DNA from: Flavisolibacter sp.
Lineage (GTDB): Bacteria; Bacteroidota; Bacteroidia; Chitinophagales; Chitinophagaceae
Reading direction: 5' to 3'
Length of the DNA: 11,537 nt
NCBI GenBank assembly: GCA_017745135.1
Contig: JAGIAB010000035.1
Span: 1 to 11,537 of the forward strand
Made by a program: the position numbers and the translations under genes. Of the stretch, positions 1 through 6,823 are shown one piece after another (within the stretch, counting starts at the first letter, position 1; every line of letters starts with the position of its first letter). Under the pieces are notes generated by a model that saw only the letters and a program-made list of their open reading frames with translations, was not told the origin of the DNA and did no database searches.

Positions 1-414
1 GGCTAACACCTGGCCTTTGCTTACATTCTGTCCCTGTCTTACATACAAAGCCTTTACCACGCCGCCTACCCCGTTTGGAGGAGCTACGTACGAAATGTTG
101 GTGGCTTCAACAGTTCCCTGTATTTCTATGAAATGTTCGAAAGCAGAATTTTGCACAGGTGCGATGGCCACCAGTTTTGCAACGCCTGCTGAAGCATTCG
201 GGTCAAGCTTTGCAATATCTTCTTCGAGCTTTGTAACCTGGTCGTTGAGTTTTTTCTGTTCGCCTTTCAGTTTTTCAAGCTGCGCTTTTTTATCGTTCAA
301 ATCTCCTTTTGAATCTTTACTACTGCTTCCGCAGGAAGAAAGAAGGAGAGCTATGAGTACCAGTCCAAATAAATTCTTTTGCATAATGTATGATTTGTCG
401 ATGATGGTTTTCAT
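1..414 (-). CDS. RND efflux periplasmic adaptor (HlyD/AcrA-like lipoprotein), partial
   Basis: N-terminal part of a membrane-fusion protein that would link an inner-membrane RND pump to the outer-membrane channel; the C-terminus lies off the left edge. The protein has a lipoprotein signal (MQKNLFGLVLIALLLSSC, lipobox LSSC). A Lys/Glu-rich coiled coil follows (KAQLEKLKGEQKKLNDQ, through EEDIAKLD). Then comes the start of the biotinyl-lipoyl-like barrel (EIQGTVEA, APPNGVGGVVKALYV, GQNVSKGQVLA), typical of this family. Two starts are possible: ATG ending at 414, which overlaps the tolC stop as TAATG and suggests translational coupling, or ATG ending at 384, which gives a cleaner signal peptide. 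I list the coupled start; the shorter one is nearly as likely. It is third in the tetR-tolC-adaptor operon. The family is clear, the substrate unknown. Confidence 0.9.
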   Translation of the reverse strand, partial: MKTIIDKSYIMQKNLFGLVLIALLLSSCGSSSKDSKGDLNDKKAQLEKLKGEQKKLNDQVTKLEEDIAKLDPNASAGVAKLVAIAPVQNSAFEHFIEIQGTVEATNISYVAPPNGVGGVVKALYVRQGQNVSKGQVLA

Positions 415-1808
415 TATTGTAGTTTTCCGGTTGCTTTTTGGAAATCGATTTTTGCATTGATGGCGGTATACATGGCCACGATGTAATTATTCTGCGCATT
501 CAAAAGGTCGGTCTGTGCCTGGGCTATTTCGGTTTGAGAGCCCACTCCGTTTTGATACTTTAATTGCGTTTGGTTGTATACCGTTTGCGCCAGGTCCATA
601 TTTCTTTTTTGAACATCCAGTGTAGCCAATGCATTGTTGTAATTGTTGATGGCGGTATGCACATCATTGTCGATGCTTAGTTTCAATGCTTCGATATTAT
701 TCTGATTTTTTTGTTGCTGCAGTTTTGCATTTGCAATACGTGCATCAACAGCAAAGCCACGGAAGATCGGTACGGTCACATTCAAACCAATTAATGAGCT
801 CTTGTTCCACCGGCCGCCAAAACCAAAATCGTTGGCCTGGCGAACTACATTGTAGTTGGAAGCCAAGGCAACTGTAGGAATTTTAGAGAGTTGATACCTT
901 TTAATGTTGTATTCGCCAAGCTTCAATCCAATTTGTGCCTGCTGGTATTCCTTGCGATCTGCATAATTGTATTGTGTGGCCTCTAAAACCCCGCTACGCA
1001 TATCATCGTAGGTTACGCTATCCGTTAAGATCAACGTATCTTTTGTAGGCATGCCCATCAAAAACTTAAGTCCCAGGTAGCCATTGCTGATAGTATTTAA
1101 AACCTGTAGCCTTTGTGACTGAAGGTTGGTTAATTGTACTTCAACCTTATTGATATCAAGTTTTTCGGCGAAACCGTTTTCATAAAGTTTTTTGGTATCC
1201 GAAAAGAGCTTTTGAACAAAAGCAATATTCACATCCAGGATATTCAACTGGTTTTTTGTTGCCGCTAACTGGTAATAAATCTTGTAGAGGTTCGCACGGA
1301 TGTTTTCTTCTGTTACTTCTGCAGTTTTTTCTGCCATCTCCATCACTGACCTTCTTGCCTGCAATCCAATGAACACCTGTCCGTCAAACAATAATTGCTG
1401 AAGACTTACTCCTGCAGAATTATTATACTTCGTTCCAAATTGCGCCTGAACATATCCAAAGTCGTTGGGCATGGTTATAGGAGTACCACTTCCATTTTTT
1501 ACCCCTTCCTGTGTTAAAACACCATAAGTACTCATTGCAATGAAGTTGGGAAAGGTTTGAACGCCGACATTGGGAAAATAATTGACTCCTGCACTTCCGG
1601 TAACGGTTGGTAACGCTGCTGCGGTTACTTCTTTATTTACCTGTTCCTGTATTTTTATATCCAGTAAAGCATTCTTTACCTGTACGCTGTTTTTCTTAGC
1701 ATATTCAACAGCTTCTTTTGCCGAAAATTCGTGTTTTTCCTGTGCCTCTATATATAATGAGGTGCTCATTGCAATCATCAGCACTATTCCTTTTAAGCTT
1801 CCTTTCAT
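414..1808 (-). CDS. TolC family outer-membrane efflux channel
   Basis: A 464-residue outer-membrane efflux protein, the exit duct of a tripartite RND pump. It has a Sec signal peptide (MKGSLKGIVLMIAMSTSLYIEAQ). The mature N-terminus reads FSAKEAVEYAKKNSVQVKNALLD, the usual start of the first OEP repeat. Two long helical-hairpin halves follow. The first half is rich in Ala/Asn/Gln and contains LQQLLFDGQVFIGLQARR. The second ends in an Asn/Gln-rich coil with VYNQTQLKYQNGVGSQTEI and a closing segment NAKIDFQKATGKLQ; the phrase LKYQNGVGSQTE is family-typical. Length is normal for TolC homologues. It starts 4 nt after the tetR stop and its own TAA overlaps the adaptor ATG, so the three genes are almost certainly one transcript under TetR control. 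Confidence 0.95.
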   Translation of the reverse strand: MKGSLKGIVLMIAMSTSLYIEAQEKHEFSAKEAVEYAKKNSVQVKNALLDIKIQEQVNKEVTAAALPTVTGSAGVNYFPNVGVQTFPNFIAMSTYGVLTQEGVKNGSGTPITMPNDFGYVQAQFGTKYNNSAGVSLQQLLFDGQVFIGLQARRSVMEMAEKTAEVTEENIRANLYKIYYQLAATKNQLNILDVNIAFVQKLFSDTKKLYENGFAEKLDINKVEVQLTNLQSQRLQVLNTISNGYLGLKFLMGMPTKDTLILTDSVTYDDMRSGVLEATQYNYADRKEYQQAQIGLKLGEYNIKRYQLSKIPTVALASNYNVVRQANDFGFGGRWNKSSLIGLNVTVPIFRGFAVDARIANAKLQQQKNQNNIEALKLSIDNDVHTAINNYNNALATLDVQKRNMDLAQTVYNQTQLKYQNGVGSQTEIAQAQTDLLNAQNNYIVAMYTAINAKIDFQKATGKLQ

Positions 1809-1812
1809 TCTT

Positions 1813-2427
1813 TTATTTTTTGGTTCGTTGATTTTTATATTTCTGAATCAGTTTGTATCCTTTTGGTGTAGCTAATCCATAAAGGAAACACTCGATCAAT
1901 TGTTGTTCGATATGTACCAGGTTGGTTTTATTTGATGGAAACACTTCGGGATTAAAGGATAACAAAACTGTATGCAACCGGTAACGGGATAAGATATCTG
2001 TATCAATTTCTTCGCGATACAACTCTTCCTTGATTCCTCTTTCCAGATTGGTTTTGATAATCCGATAAAGAAACCCGTTCCTGAAATCTTCAAACTTTTT
2101 ATAAGCGGTGGAATGATATTTCTGCATATCAAAAAGCACGGAAGGATTCATGGTCTTCAACATTTCTTCCATGATATCGAAGGATAAAAACACTTCGTGA
2201 ATAGCGTTTTCTCCTTTTTTAATACACTCTGTGCAATTGTTTTTATTGACAGAAAGAATAATATCAAACACGGCATTGACCAGTTCATCCTTATCTGTGT
2301 AATACTGGTACAGGGTTTTTTTTGACATGCCTAACTGGGCGGCAATATCATCCATCGACACAGACCGGATACCGTACCGGATGAACAGTTCGTTCGACTT
2401 TACCAAGATGCGTTCTTTCGGATCCAT
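1813..2427 (-). CDS. TetR/AcrR family transcriptional regulator of the efflux operon
   Basis: A 204-residue TetR-type repressor. The N-terminal DNA-binding domain (about residues 1-50) is textbook: ERILVKSNELFIRYGIRSVS, then the helix-turn-helix MDDIAAQLGMSKKTLYQYY and DKDELVNAVF. The remaining helical C-terminal domain (about 60-204) diverges, as usual for ligand-binding regions, and ends in a Lys/Arg-rich tail. It is the first gene of a leftward operon, 4 nt ahead of tolC, so it most likely represses its own pump until an inducer binds. The upstream region holds a Bacteroidota promoter overlapped by a 28-bp inverted repeat, consistent with autoregulation. The start gives a normal N-terminus for the family. 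The inducer cannot be read from the sequence. Confidence 0.93.
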   Translation of the reverse strand: MDPKERILVKSNELFIRYGIRSVSMDDIAAQLGMSKKTLYQYYTDKDELVNAVFDIILSVNKNNCTECIKKGENAIHEVFLSFDIMEEMLKTMNPSVLFDMQKYHSTAYKKFEDFRNGFLYRIIKTNLERGIKEELYREEIDTDILSRYRLHTVLLSFNPEVFPSNKTNLVHIEQQLIECFLYGLATPKGYKLIQKYKNQRTKK

Positions 2428-2435
2428 AAGGGGCG

Positions 2436-2466
2436 CAAAACTATGGAAACTTTTTACGTAACCAAA
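2436..2466 (-). promoter_or_regulatory. Promoter of the tetR-tolC-adaptor operon
   Basis: On the minus strand TTTG (complement of 2463-2466) is followed after exactly 19 nt by TAGTTTTG (complement of 2436-2443). This matches the Bacteroidota sigma consensus TTTG / TAnnTTTG with its usual spacing. The -7 box ends 8 nt before the tetR ATG, giving a very short leader. Confidence 0.75.
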
Positions 2467-2472
2467 GTTTCC
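2445..2472. promoter_or_regulatory. Candidate TetR operator (28-bp inverted repeat)
   Basis: GGAAACTTT (2445-2453) and its exact reverse complement AAAGTTTCC (2464-2472) flank a 10-bp spacer that itself contains the palindrome TTACGTAA (2454-2461). The repeat fills the gap between the -33 and -7 boxes of the tetR promoter and covers the -33 box, so a bound dimer would block polymerase. Size and placement fit TetR-family operators. That this particular TetR binds here is inference from position. Confidence 0.7.
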
Positions 2473-2521
2473 TCCATGAATTTTATGTGAACGGCTCTAT
2501 TCTAAGGACGAACCGTACCAT

Positions 2522-2529
2522 TACCTTTG
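2522..2529 (+). promoter_or_regulatory. Candidate -7 element for the DUF502 gene
   Basis: TACCTTTG matches TAnnTTTG and ends 13 nt before the ATG at 2543. I see no convincing TTTG -33 box at the right distance. The 115-bp divergent region is shared with the tetR promoter, but the TetR operator lies about 50 bp upstream, so cross-regulation is possible but not shown. Confidence 0.5.
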
Positions 2530-2542
2530 CCAAAACAACCTC

Positions 2543-3151
2543 ATGGCTGAAGAAACGAAGAAAGAGAAAGGGAATTTTTTTGGGAGCGTTATCCGGTATT
2601 TTGTACAGGGCGTTTTAGTGTTGGCGCCCATCAGTATAACCGCATGGTTATTGTATTATTTATTTGAAAAAGTGGATGGGATACTCAGGCCTTATGTGAA
2701 CATCCCGGGCCTTGGGTTTGTCATCATCATAGCTTTTATTTTATTGGTAGGATGGGTTAGTTCAACAATTTTGGTAACCAGCATTTTAAACCTTTTTGAC
2801 TATTGGCTGGAGCGAACGCCCGGTGTAAAATTTATTTATTCTTCCACTAAAGATTTTTTCAGGGCCTTTGCAGGAGACAAAAAGAAATTTGACAAGGCGG
2901 TTTTGATCAATGTGTTTTCAGAGGACGTATGGATCATTGGTTTTTTAACTGATGCGGAAATGGAAAAGTTTGAAATGGGAGCGGAGCATGTTTCGGTTTA
3001 CGTGCCGCAGGCGTACAATTTTGCAGGACAGCTTTACATTCTGCCAAGAAACAAGGTGAGGAAAATAAGTAACCTGACTTCAGGCGATGCGATGAAATAC
3101 GCCGTTACAGGAGGTGTGGTGCAGGTGGATGATGAGTATCAAAAAAAATAG
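2543..3151 (+). CDS. DUF502 family integral membrane protein
   Basis: A 202-residue membrane protein of family DUF502, the family that includes plant COV / LIKE-COV proteins; its bacterial function is not established. After a Lys/Glu-rich cytoplasmic start (MAEETKKEKGNFFGS) come two hydrophobic helices: about residues 18-42 (VLVLAPISITAWLLYYLF) and about 54-86 (GLGFVIIIAFILLVGWVSS). The conserved segment RTPGVKFIYSSTKDFFRAF follows near residues 93-111, and then a soluble beta-rich domain that includes VYVPQAYNFAGQLYILPR. Length is normal for the family. It is divergent from the efflux operon. The next gene is 55 bp downstream on the same strand and may share the transcript, although there is no obvious functional link. 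Confidence 0.9.
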   Translation: MAEETKKEKGNFFGSVIRYFVQGVLVLAPISITAWLLYYLFEKVDGILRPYVNIPGLGFVIIIAFILLVGWVSSTILVTSILNLFDYWLERTPGVKFIYSSTKDFFRAFAGDKKKFDKAVLINVFSEDVWIIGFLTDAEMEKFEMGAEHVSVYVPQAYNFAGQLYILPRNKVRKISNLTSGDAMKYAVTGGVVQVDDEYQKK

Positions 3152-3206
3152 AACAATCTTCATCAAAAGGATATAAGCAATCAGCTTCAATTTGTAACTT
3201 ACTGTT

Positions 3207-4172
3207 ATGAGAAGATTGCTTCTTGCCCTTTGCCTTCTTTTTATTTCACAACAATGTTTTTGCTGGGGATTTTTTGCGCATCAAAAAATTAATTACTACG
3301 CTGTTTTTTTATTGCCTCCCGAGATGATGGTGCTGTATAAACCTAACATCGAATTCATCACAGAACATGCTGTTGATCCGGATAAAAGAAGATACGCTGT
3401 TGCCGAAGAAGGTCCGCGGCATTATATTGACATTGATCATTACGGAAACTATCCTTTTGATTCACTGCCCCGTAAATGGGAAGATGCGGTTGCCAAATAT
3501 TCTCTAAACACAATAACAGAAAATGGAATTGTTCCCTGGTGGGTGCAAACCATGTACAGAAGACTGGTCAATGCATTTAAGGAAAAGGATGGGGCAAGGA
3601 TTTTAAAACTTTCTGCAGAAATTGGCCATTACATTGCCGATGCGCATGTGCCCTTGCATGCAAGCAGTAATCATAACGGACAGCTAACCGGTCAACAGGG
3701 CATTCATGGATTTTGGGAAAGCCGCATACCTGAATTGTTGGCTGATAAAGAATGGAGCTTTTTTATTGGCAAGGCAGAATATATCAAAAGCCCCGGCGAT
3801 TTCATCTGGAAAAGAATTTTGGAAAGTGCAGCAGCAGCCGACACTGTGTTGCAGTACGAAAGAGAACTAAGTAAGAAATTTTCTATCGATAAAAAATTTG
3901 CGTTTGAAGACAGAAATGGAAAAGTTGTTCGTCAATACTCAACTGCTTATTCACTTGCTTATAATGAATTGCTGAAAGGAATGATTGAAAGAAGAATGCG
4001 GTCATCTATTTATGCAGTCGCTTCATTTTGGTACACCGCATGGGTGGATGCAGGCCAGCCTGATCTTACTAAGCTTTCCAGTAAAACATTTTCCGAAGAA
4101 GACCTTAAAGAATTTGAACTTTTGAACCAGGCATGGAAGAGCAATGAAATGAATGGCAGAAAAGAAGAATAA
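3207..4172 (+). CDS. Secreted zinc-dependent S1/P1 nuclease-like or phospholipase C-like enzyme
   Basis: A 321-residue exported protein of the trinuclear-zinc superfamily that includes S1/P1 nuclease and bacterial phospholipase C. The signal peptide MRRLLLALCLLFISQQCFC would be cut directly before W20, and the family uses the mature N-terminal Trp as a zinc ligand. Other candidate ligands are H25 (W+5, as in P1 nuclease), D57 or D59, H72 (RHYIDID), H141/D145/H151 (GHYIADAHVPLH, spacing H-x3-D-x5-H) and H167/E171 (HGFWE, H-x3-E). The set appears complete, so an active hydrolase is expected outside the inner membrane. The terminal Glu resembles phospholipase C, while P1 has Asp there, and the W/H spacing resembles P1. 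The substrate (nucleic acid or phospholipid) therefore cannot be fixed. It could follow the DUF502 gene in one transcript. Confidence 0.85.
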   Translation: MRRLLLALCLLFISQQCFCWGFFAHQKINYYAVFLLPPEMMVLYKPNIEFITEHAVDPDKRRYAVAEEGPRHYIDIDHYGNYPFDSLPRKWEDAVAKYSLNTITENGIVPWWVQTMYRRLVNAFKEKDGARILKLSAEIGHYIADAHVPLHASSNHNGQLTGQQGIHGFWESRIPELLADKEWSFFIGKAEYIKSPGDFIWKRILESAAAADTVLQYERELSKKFSIDKKFAFEDRNGKVVRQYSTAYSLAYNELLKGMIERRMRSSIYAVASFWYTAWVDAGQPDLTKLSSKTFSEEDLKEFELLNQAWKSNEMNGRKEE

Positions 4173-4216
4173 TTTTAAAATTCAATATCAAAGCCTTAAA
4201 ACTGCGTTCAATGATT

Positions 4217-4224
4217 TACATTTG
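4217..4224 (+). promoter_or_regulatory. Candidate -7 element of serC
   Basis: TACATTTG fits TAnnTTTG exactly and ends 17 nt before the serC ATG at 4242. The -33 position is AT-rich without a clean TTTG. The position supports the longer SerC start at 4242 over the internal ATG at 4269. Confidence 0.5.
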
Positions 4225-4241
4225 CTCCTCAATATTGAAAG

Positions 4242-5372
4242 ATGAACGCAGATACACAACTCACAACCATGAATGCAACCTACAAAAGCACCGGCACCAA
4301 ATACAATTTTGGCGCGGGGCCATCTATTCTTCCCAAAGAAGTTTTTGAAGAAGCAAGTGGAGCGATAATGAATTTCAATAATACCGGTTTATCCATTTTG
4401 GAAATAGGTCATCGTACTAAATTGTTTCAGCCTGTGGTTGAAGAAGCCGTGGCAACTTTAAAAGAGTTGATGCAACTGGACAGCGATCATGAAGTAGTGT
4501 ATTTACATGGCGGCGCCTCTACCCAATTCTTCCAGGTTCCGATGAATTTATTGGATGAAAAGGCAACTGCTGCTTATACGGATACTGACATCTGGGGTGC
4601 AAAAGCCATCAAGGAAGCTAAATTGTATGGTAAGGTAGATGTCGTAGCCAGTTCAAAGGACAAGAACTACACGTATCTGCCTAAAGATTTTGTAGTGGAT
4701 CCCTCATCTGCTTATCTGCATCTAACTACCAACAATACCATTTACGGAACACAGTGGCAGGATCTTTCTCTTTTCTATGATAAGAAAGTTCCGTTAGTCG
4801 CTGATATGAGCAGTGATATTTTAAGCAGGCAACTTGATTTCAACAAATTTGATTTGATCTATGCAGGTGCTCAAAAAAATATTGGTGCTGCGGGTGTGAA
4901 CGTAGTGGTTGTCAATAAAAATATTTTGGGCAAAGTAAGCAGGCAAATTCCAACAATGATGGACTATCGCAATCATATTGAGGCAAATTCATTGTTGAAT
5001 ACTCCGCCGGTATTTGCCATTTATGTTTGTATGCTTACGCTTCGCTGGCTGAAAAATAATGGAGGTATTGCTTTCGCTGAAAAAAGGAATGAAGCTAAGG
5101 CAAAACTGTTTTACGAAACCATCGATAACTCTTCTATTTACAAAGGCACAGTGGCAAAAGAAGACAGGAGTAAAATGAATACTGTGTTTGTAATTGATAA
5201 TGCTGAAGTGGAAAAGGAATTTTTATCGCTTTGCGAAAAAGAAGGAATGATAGGCGTAAAAGGCCACAGAACTACAGGTGGTTTCAGGATAAGTATGTAC
5301 AATGCTATGTCTTTGGAAGGTGTAAAGGCATTGACGGACCTGATGAAATATTTCGAGCAATCGAAGGCCTGA
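4242..5372 (+). CDS. serC: Phosphoserine aminotransferase (PLP-dependent)
   Basis: Converts 3-phosphohydroxypyruvate plus glutamate to O-phosphoserine and 2-oxoglutarate in serine biosynthesis; it can also act on the phosphohydroxythreonine intermediate of pyridoxal phosphate synthesis. It is a 376-residue cytosolic enzyme. Family signatures in order: YNFGAGPSILP (21-31), TGLSILEIGHR (48-58), LHGGASTQFF (88-97), the PLP-ring Trp in DIWGAK (W119), NTIYGTQW (165-172), ADMSSD (187-192), and the Schiff-base lysine K212 in AGAQKNIGAAG. The C-terminal GHRTTGGFRISMYNA binds the phosphate. The protein is about 15 residues longer than usual because of an N-terminal extension (MNADTQLTTMNATYKSTGT); a start at the second Met (4269) would be nearer the norm, but the -7 box favours 4242. 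DUF1015 follows after 127 bp; serA is not in the window. Confidence 0.97.
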   Translation: MNADTQLTTMNATYKSTGTKYNFGAGPSILPKEVFEEASGAIMNFNNTGLSILEIGHRTKLFQPVVEEAVATLKELMQLDSDHEVVYLHGGASTQFFQVPMNLLDEKATAAYTDTDIWGAKAIKEAKLYGKVDVVASSKDKNYTYLPKDFVVDPSSAYLHLTTNNTIYGTQWQDLSLFYDKKVPLVADMSSDILSRQLDFNKFDLIYAGAQKNIGAAGVNVVVVNKNILGKVSRQIPTMMDYRNHIEANSLLNTPPVFAIYVCMLTLRWLKNNGGIAFAEKRNEAKAKLFYETIDNSSIYKGTVAKEDRSKMNTVFVIDNAEVEKEFLSLCEKEGMIGVKGHRTTGGFRISMYNAMSLEGVKALTDLMKYFEQSKA

Positions 5373-5474
5373 TCAGTTCAACCTTCACTTTGTTAAAGTT
5401 GTTTCATCCGAATCAGTATTGGTCTGTAATCCTGCAGCGGTCATATAAGTTTTCTATCAATGCGGCAGTAGCAT

Positions 5475-5482
5475 TAAGTTTG
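5475..5482 (+). promoter_or_regulatory. Candidate -7 element of the DUF1015 gene
   Basis: TAAGTTTG fits TAnnTTTG exactly and ends 17 nt before the ATG at 5500. TTTC at 5451-5454, 20 nt upstream, could serve as a -33 box with one mismatch. It suggests DUF1015 can be transcribed on its own. No terminator is visible after serC, so read-through is also possible. Confidence 0.5.
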
Positions 5483-5499
5483 CACCCAGAAATTTTTTT

Positions 5500-6720
5500 A
5501 TGGCGCAAATACAACCATTCAGAGCTTTACGTCCGCATAACGAATACGCAGCACAGGTAGCTTCCAGGCCTTATGATGTTTTGAATTCAGAAGAAGCCAG
5601 GAAAGAAGCCGGCGATAATTTGTTGTCGTTTTTGCATGTGACCAAATCGGAGATCGATCTACCCGCGGGCATCGACATTCACAGTGAGCAAGTGTACGAA
5701 AAAGCAAAAGAAAATCTACAAAAGCTTATCGAGAAAAAAATTCTTTTCCAGGATGAAAAGCCTTGTTACTACATTTATGAATTAGCCTGGAAAGGACGTA
5801 CGCAAACAGGGCTTGTTTGCGTCTCTTCTGTAGAAAATTATTTCAACGATGTTATTAAGAAGCACGAGTTCACCCGCCCGGAAAAAGAAAAGGACAGGAT
5901 CGATCACATGCGTACCATCCGTGCACAAACCGGCAATGTTTTTCTAGCTTGTAAAGACCTGAAAGAACTCAACGATGTTTTTGACAAATGGAAAGATCAA
6001 AATACGGCTGAATATTATTTTATCGCCGATGACGGAGTAACCCATACAATATGGGTTGTAAATACTGTGGCTACTATTGATGTCATCACCAATCTTTTCA
6101 AAGAGAAAATTCCCTTCACGTACATTGCCGACGGGCATCATCGTGCAGCATCGGCTGCTAAAGTAAGCCAGCAAATTCCGGATAGTGAGGATGCTAAATA
6201 TTTTCTGACCACTATTTTCCCTGCCAACCAGTTGGCCATTCTTGATTATAACCGCGTGGTGAAAGATCTGAATGGTTTGAGTGATGAAGAATTTCTTCAA
6301 AAACTGACCGAAGAGTTTACAGTGGAAAAAGCAAGTGCCCGGGTTTCTCCAAAAGAATTGCACCAGTTGGGAATGTATCTGGATAAACAATGGTATCAAT
6401 TGACTGCAAAAGAAAATACTTACAGGAATGATCCCATTGGTATCCTGGATGTAACCATTTTGCAGGAAAATCTCCTGGATAAAATTTTAGGCATTGCTGA
6501 TCCAAGAACAGATAACCGGATTGATTTTGTTGGAGGCATCAGGGGATTGGAAGAGTTGGAAAAGCGGGTAGACAGCGGCGAAATGAGTGTGGCATTCAGT
6601 TTGCATCCAGTCACCATTCAGCAGTTGTTTGATATTGCAGACAGTGGTAATGTAATGCCGCCCAAGAGTACCTGGTTTGAACCGAAATTGCGTGACGGCT
6701 TGCTTACACACTTGATATAA
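5500..6720 (+). CDS. DUF1015 family protein, serine-pathway neighbour
   Basis: A 406-residue soluble protein of family DUF1015, without an experimentally assigned function that I know of. Family marks: the N-terminal IQPFRALRPH and VASRPYDVLNSEEAR (4-34), YYIYELAWKGRTQTGLV (90-106), the charged block KHEFTRPEKEKDRIDHMR (121-138), and the most conserved motif IADGHHRAASA (209-219). The C-terminal half includes LDYNRVVKDL and FVGGIRGLEEL and ends with FSLHPVTIQQLFDIAD and MPPKSTWFEPKLRDGLL, typical of this family. The start is well supported by the family N-terminus. From memory, DUF1015 often accompanies serC and serA in Bacteroidota and Firmicutes. The DGHHR motif resembles the ParB/sulfiredoxin-like fold, which includes the serine kinase SerK, so a role in serine or phosphoserine metabolism is a reasonable but unproven inference. 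Confidence 0.9.
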   Translation: MAQIQPFRALRPHNEYAAQVASRPYDVLNSEEARKEAGDNLLSFLHVTKSEIDLPAGIDIHSEQVYEKAKENLQKLIEKKILFQDEKPCYYIYELAWKGRTQTGLVCVSSVENYFNDVIKKHEFTRPEKEKDRIDHMRTIRAQTGNVFLACKDLKELNDVFDKWKDQNTAEYYFIADDGVTHTIWVVNTVATIDVITNLFKEKIPFTYIADGHHRAASAAKVSQQIPDSEDAKYFLTTIFPANQLAILDYNRVVKDLNGLSDEEFLQKLTEEFTVEKASARVSPKELHQLGMYLDKQWYQLTAKENTYRNDPIGILDVTILQENLLDKILGIADPRTDNRIDFVGGIRGLEELEKRVDSGEMSVAFSLHPVTIQQLFDIADSGNVMPPKSTWFEPKLRDGLLTHLI

Positions 6721-6721
6721 T

Positions 6722-6756
6722 AGTTCAAAGTGCATAGTCAGGAGTTCAAAGTCGTG
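6722..6756 (+). repeat. Heptad repeat array, five AGT-initiated 7-mers
   Basis: Directly after the DUF1015 stop, five consecutive 7-mers each begin with AGT: AGTTCAA, AGTGCAT, AGTCAGG, AGTTCAA and AGTCGTG. The first and fourth are identical, which gives a 10-bp direct repeat AGTTCAAAGT at 6722 and 6743. Its register and consensus resemble the minus-strand reading of the array at 10122-10163. Function is unknown; it resembles short tandem heptamer repeats scattered between genes in some bacteria. Confidence 0.6.
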
Positions 6757-6823
6757 AAATGGCTGTACACTCTTAACTAAATTTCACAATTTCGAATCAA
6801 TAAGCAGTTTACTTTTACTGAGT

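Noticed and set aside
17..460. Plus-strand open frame over the efflux adaptor
   Set aside because: It is antisense to a clear HlyD-type lipoprotein and has no family features.
5387..5399. Small hairpin ACTTT-GTT-AAAGT after serC
   Set aside because: Five weak A/T-rich pairs with no T tract; not a convincing terminator.
5231..5560. Plus-strand open frame bridging serC and DUF1015
   Set aside because: It overlaps the conserved serC 3' end and the DUF1015 start in another frame and has no recognisable protein features; the gap contains no serA remnant that I can see.
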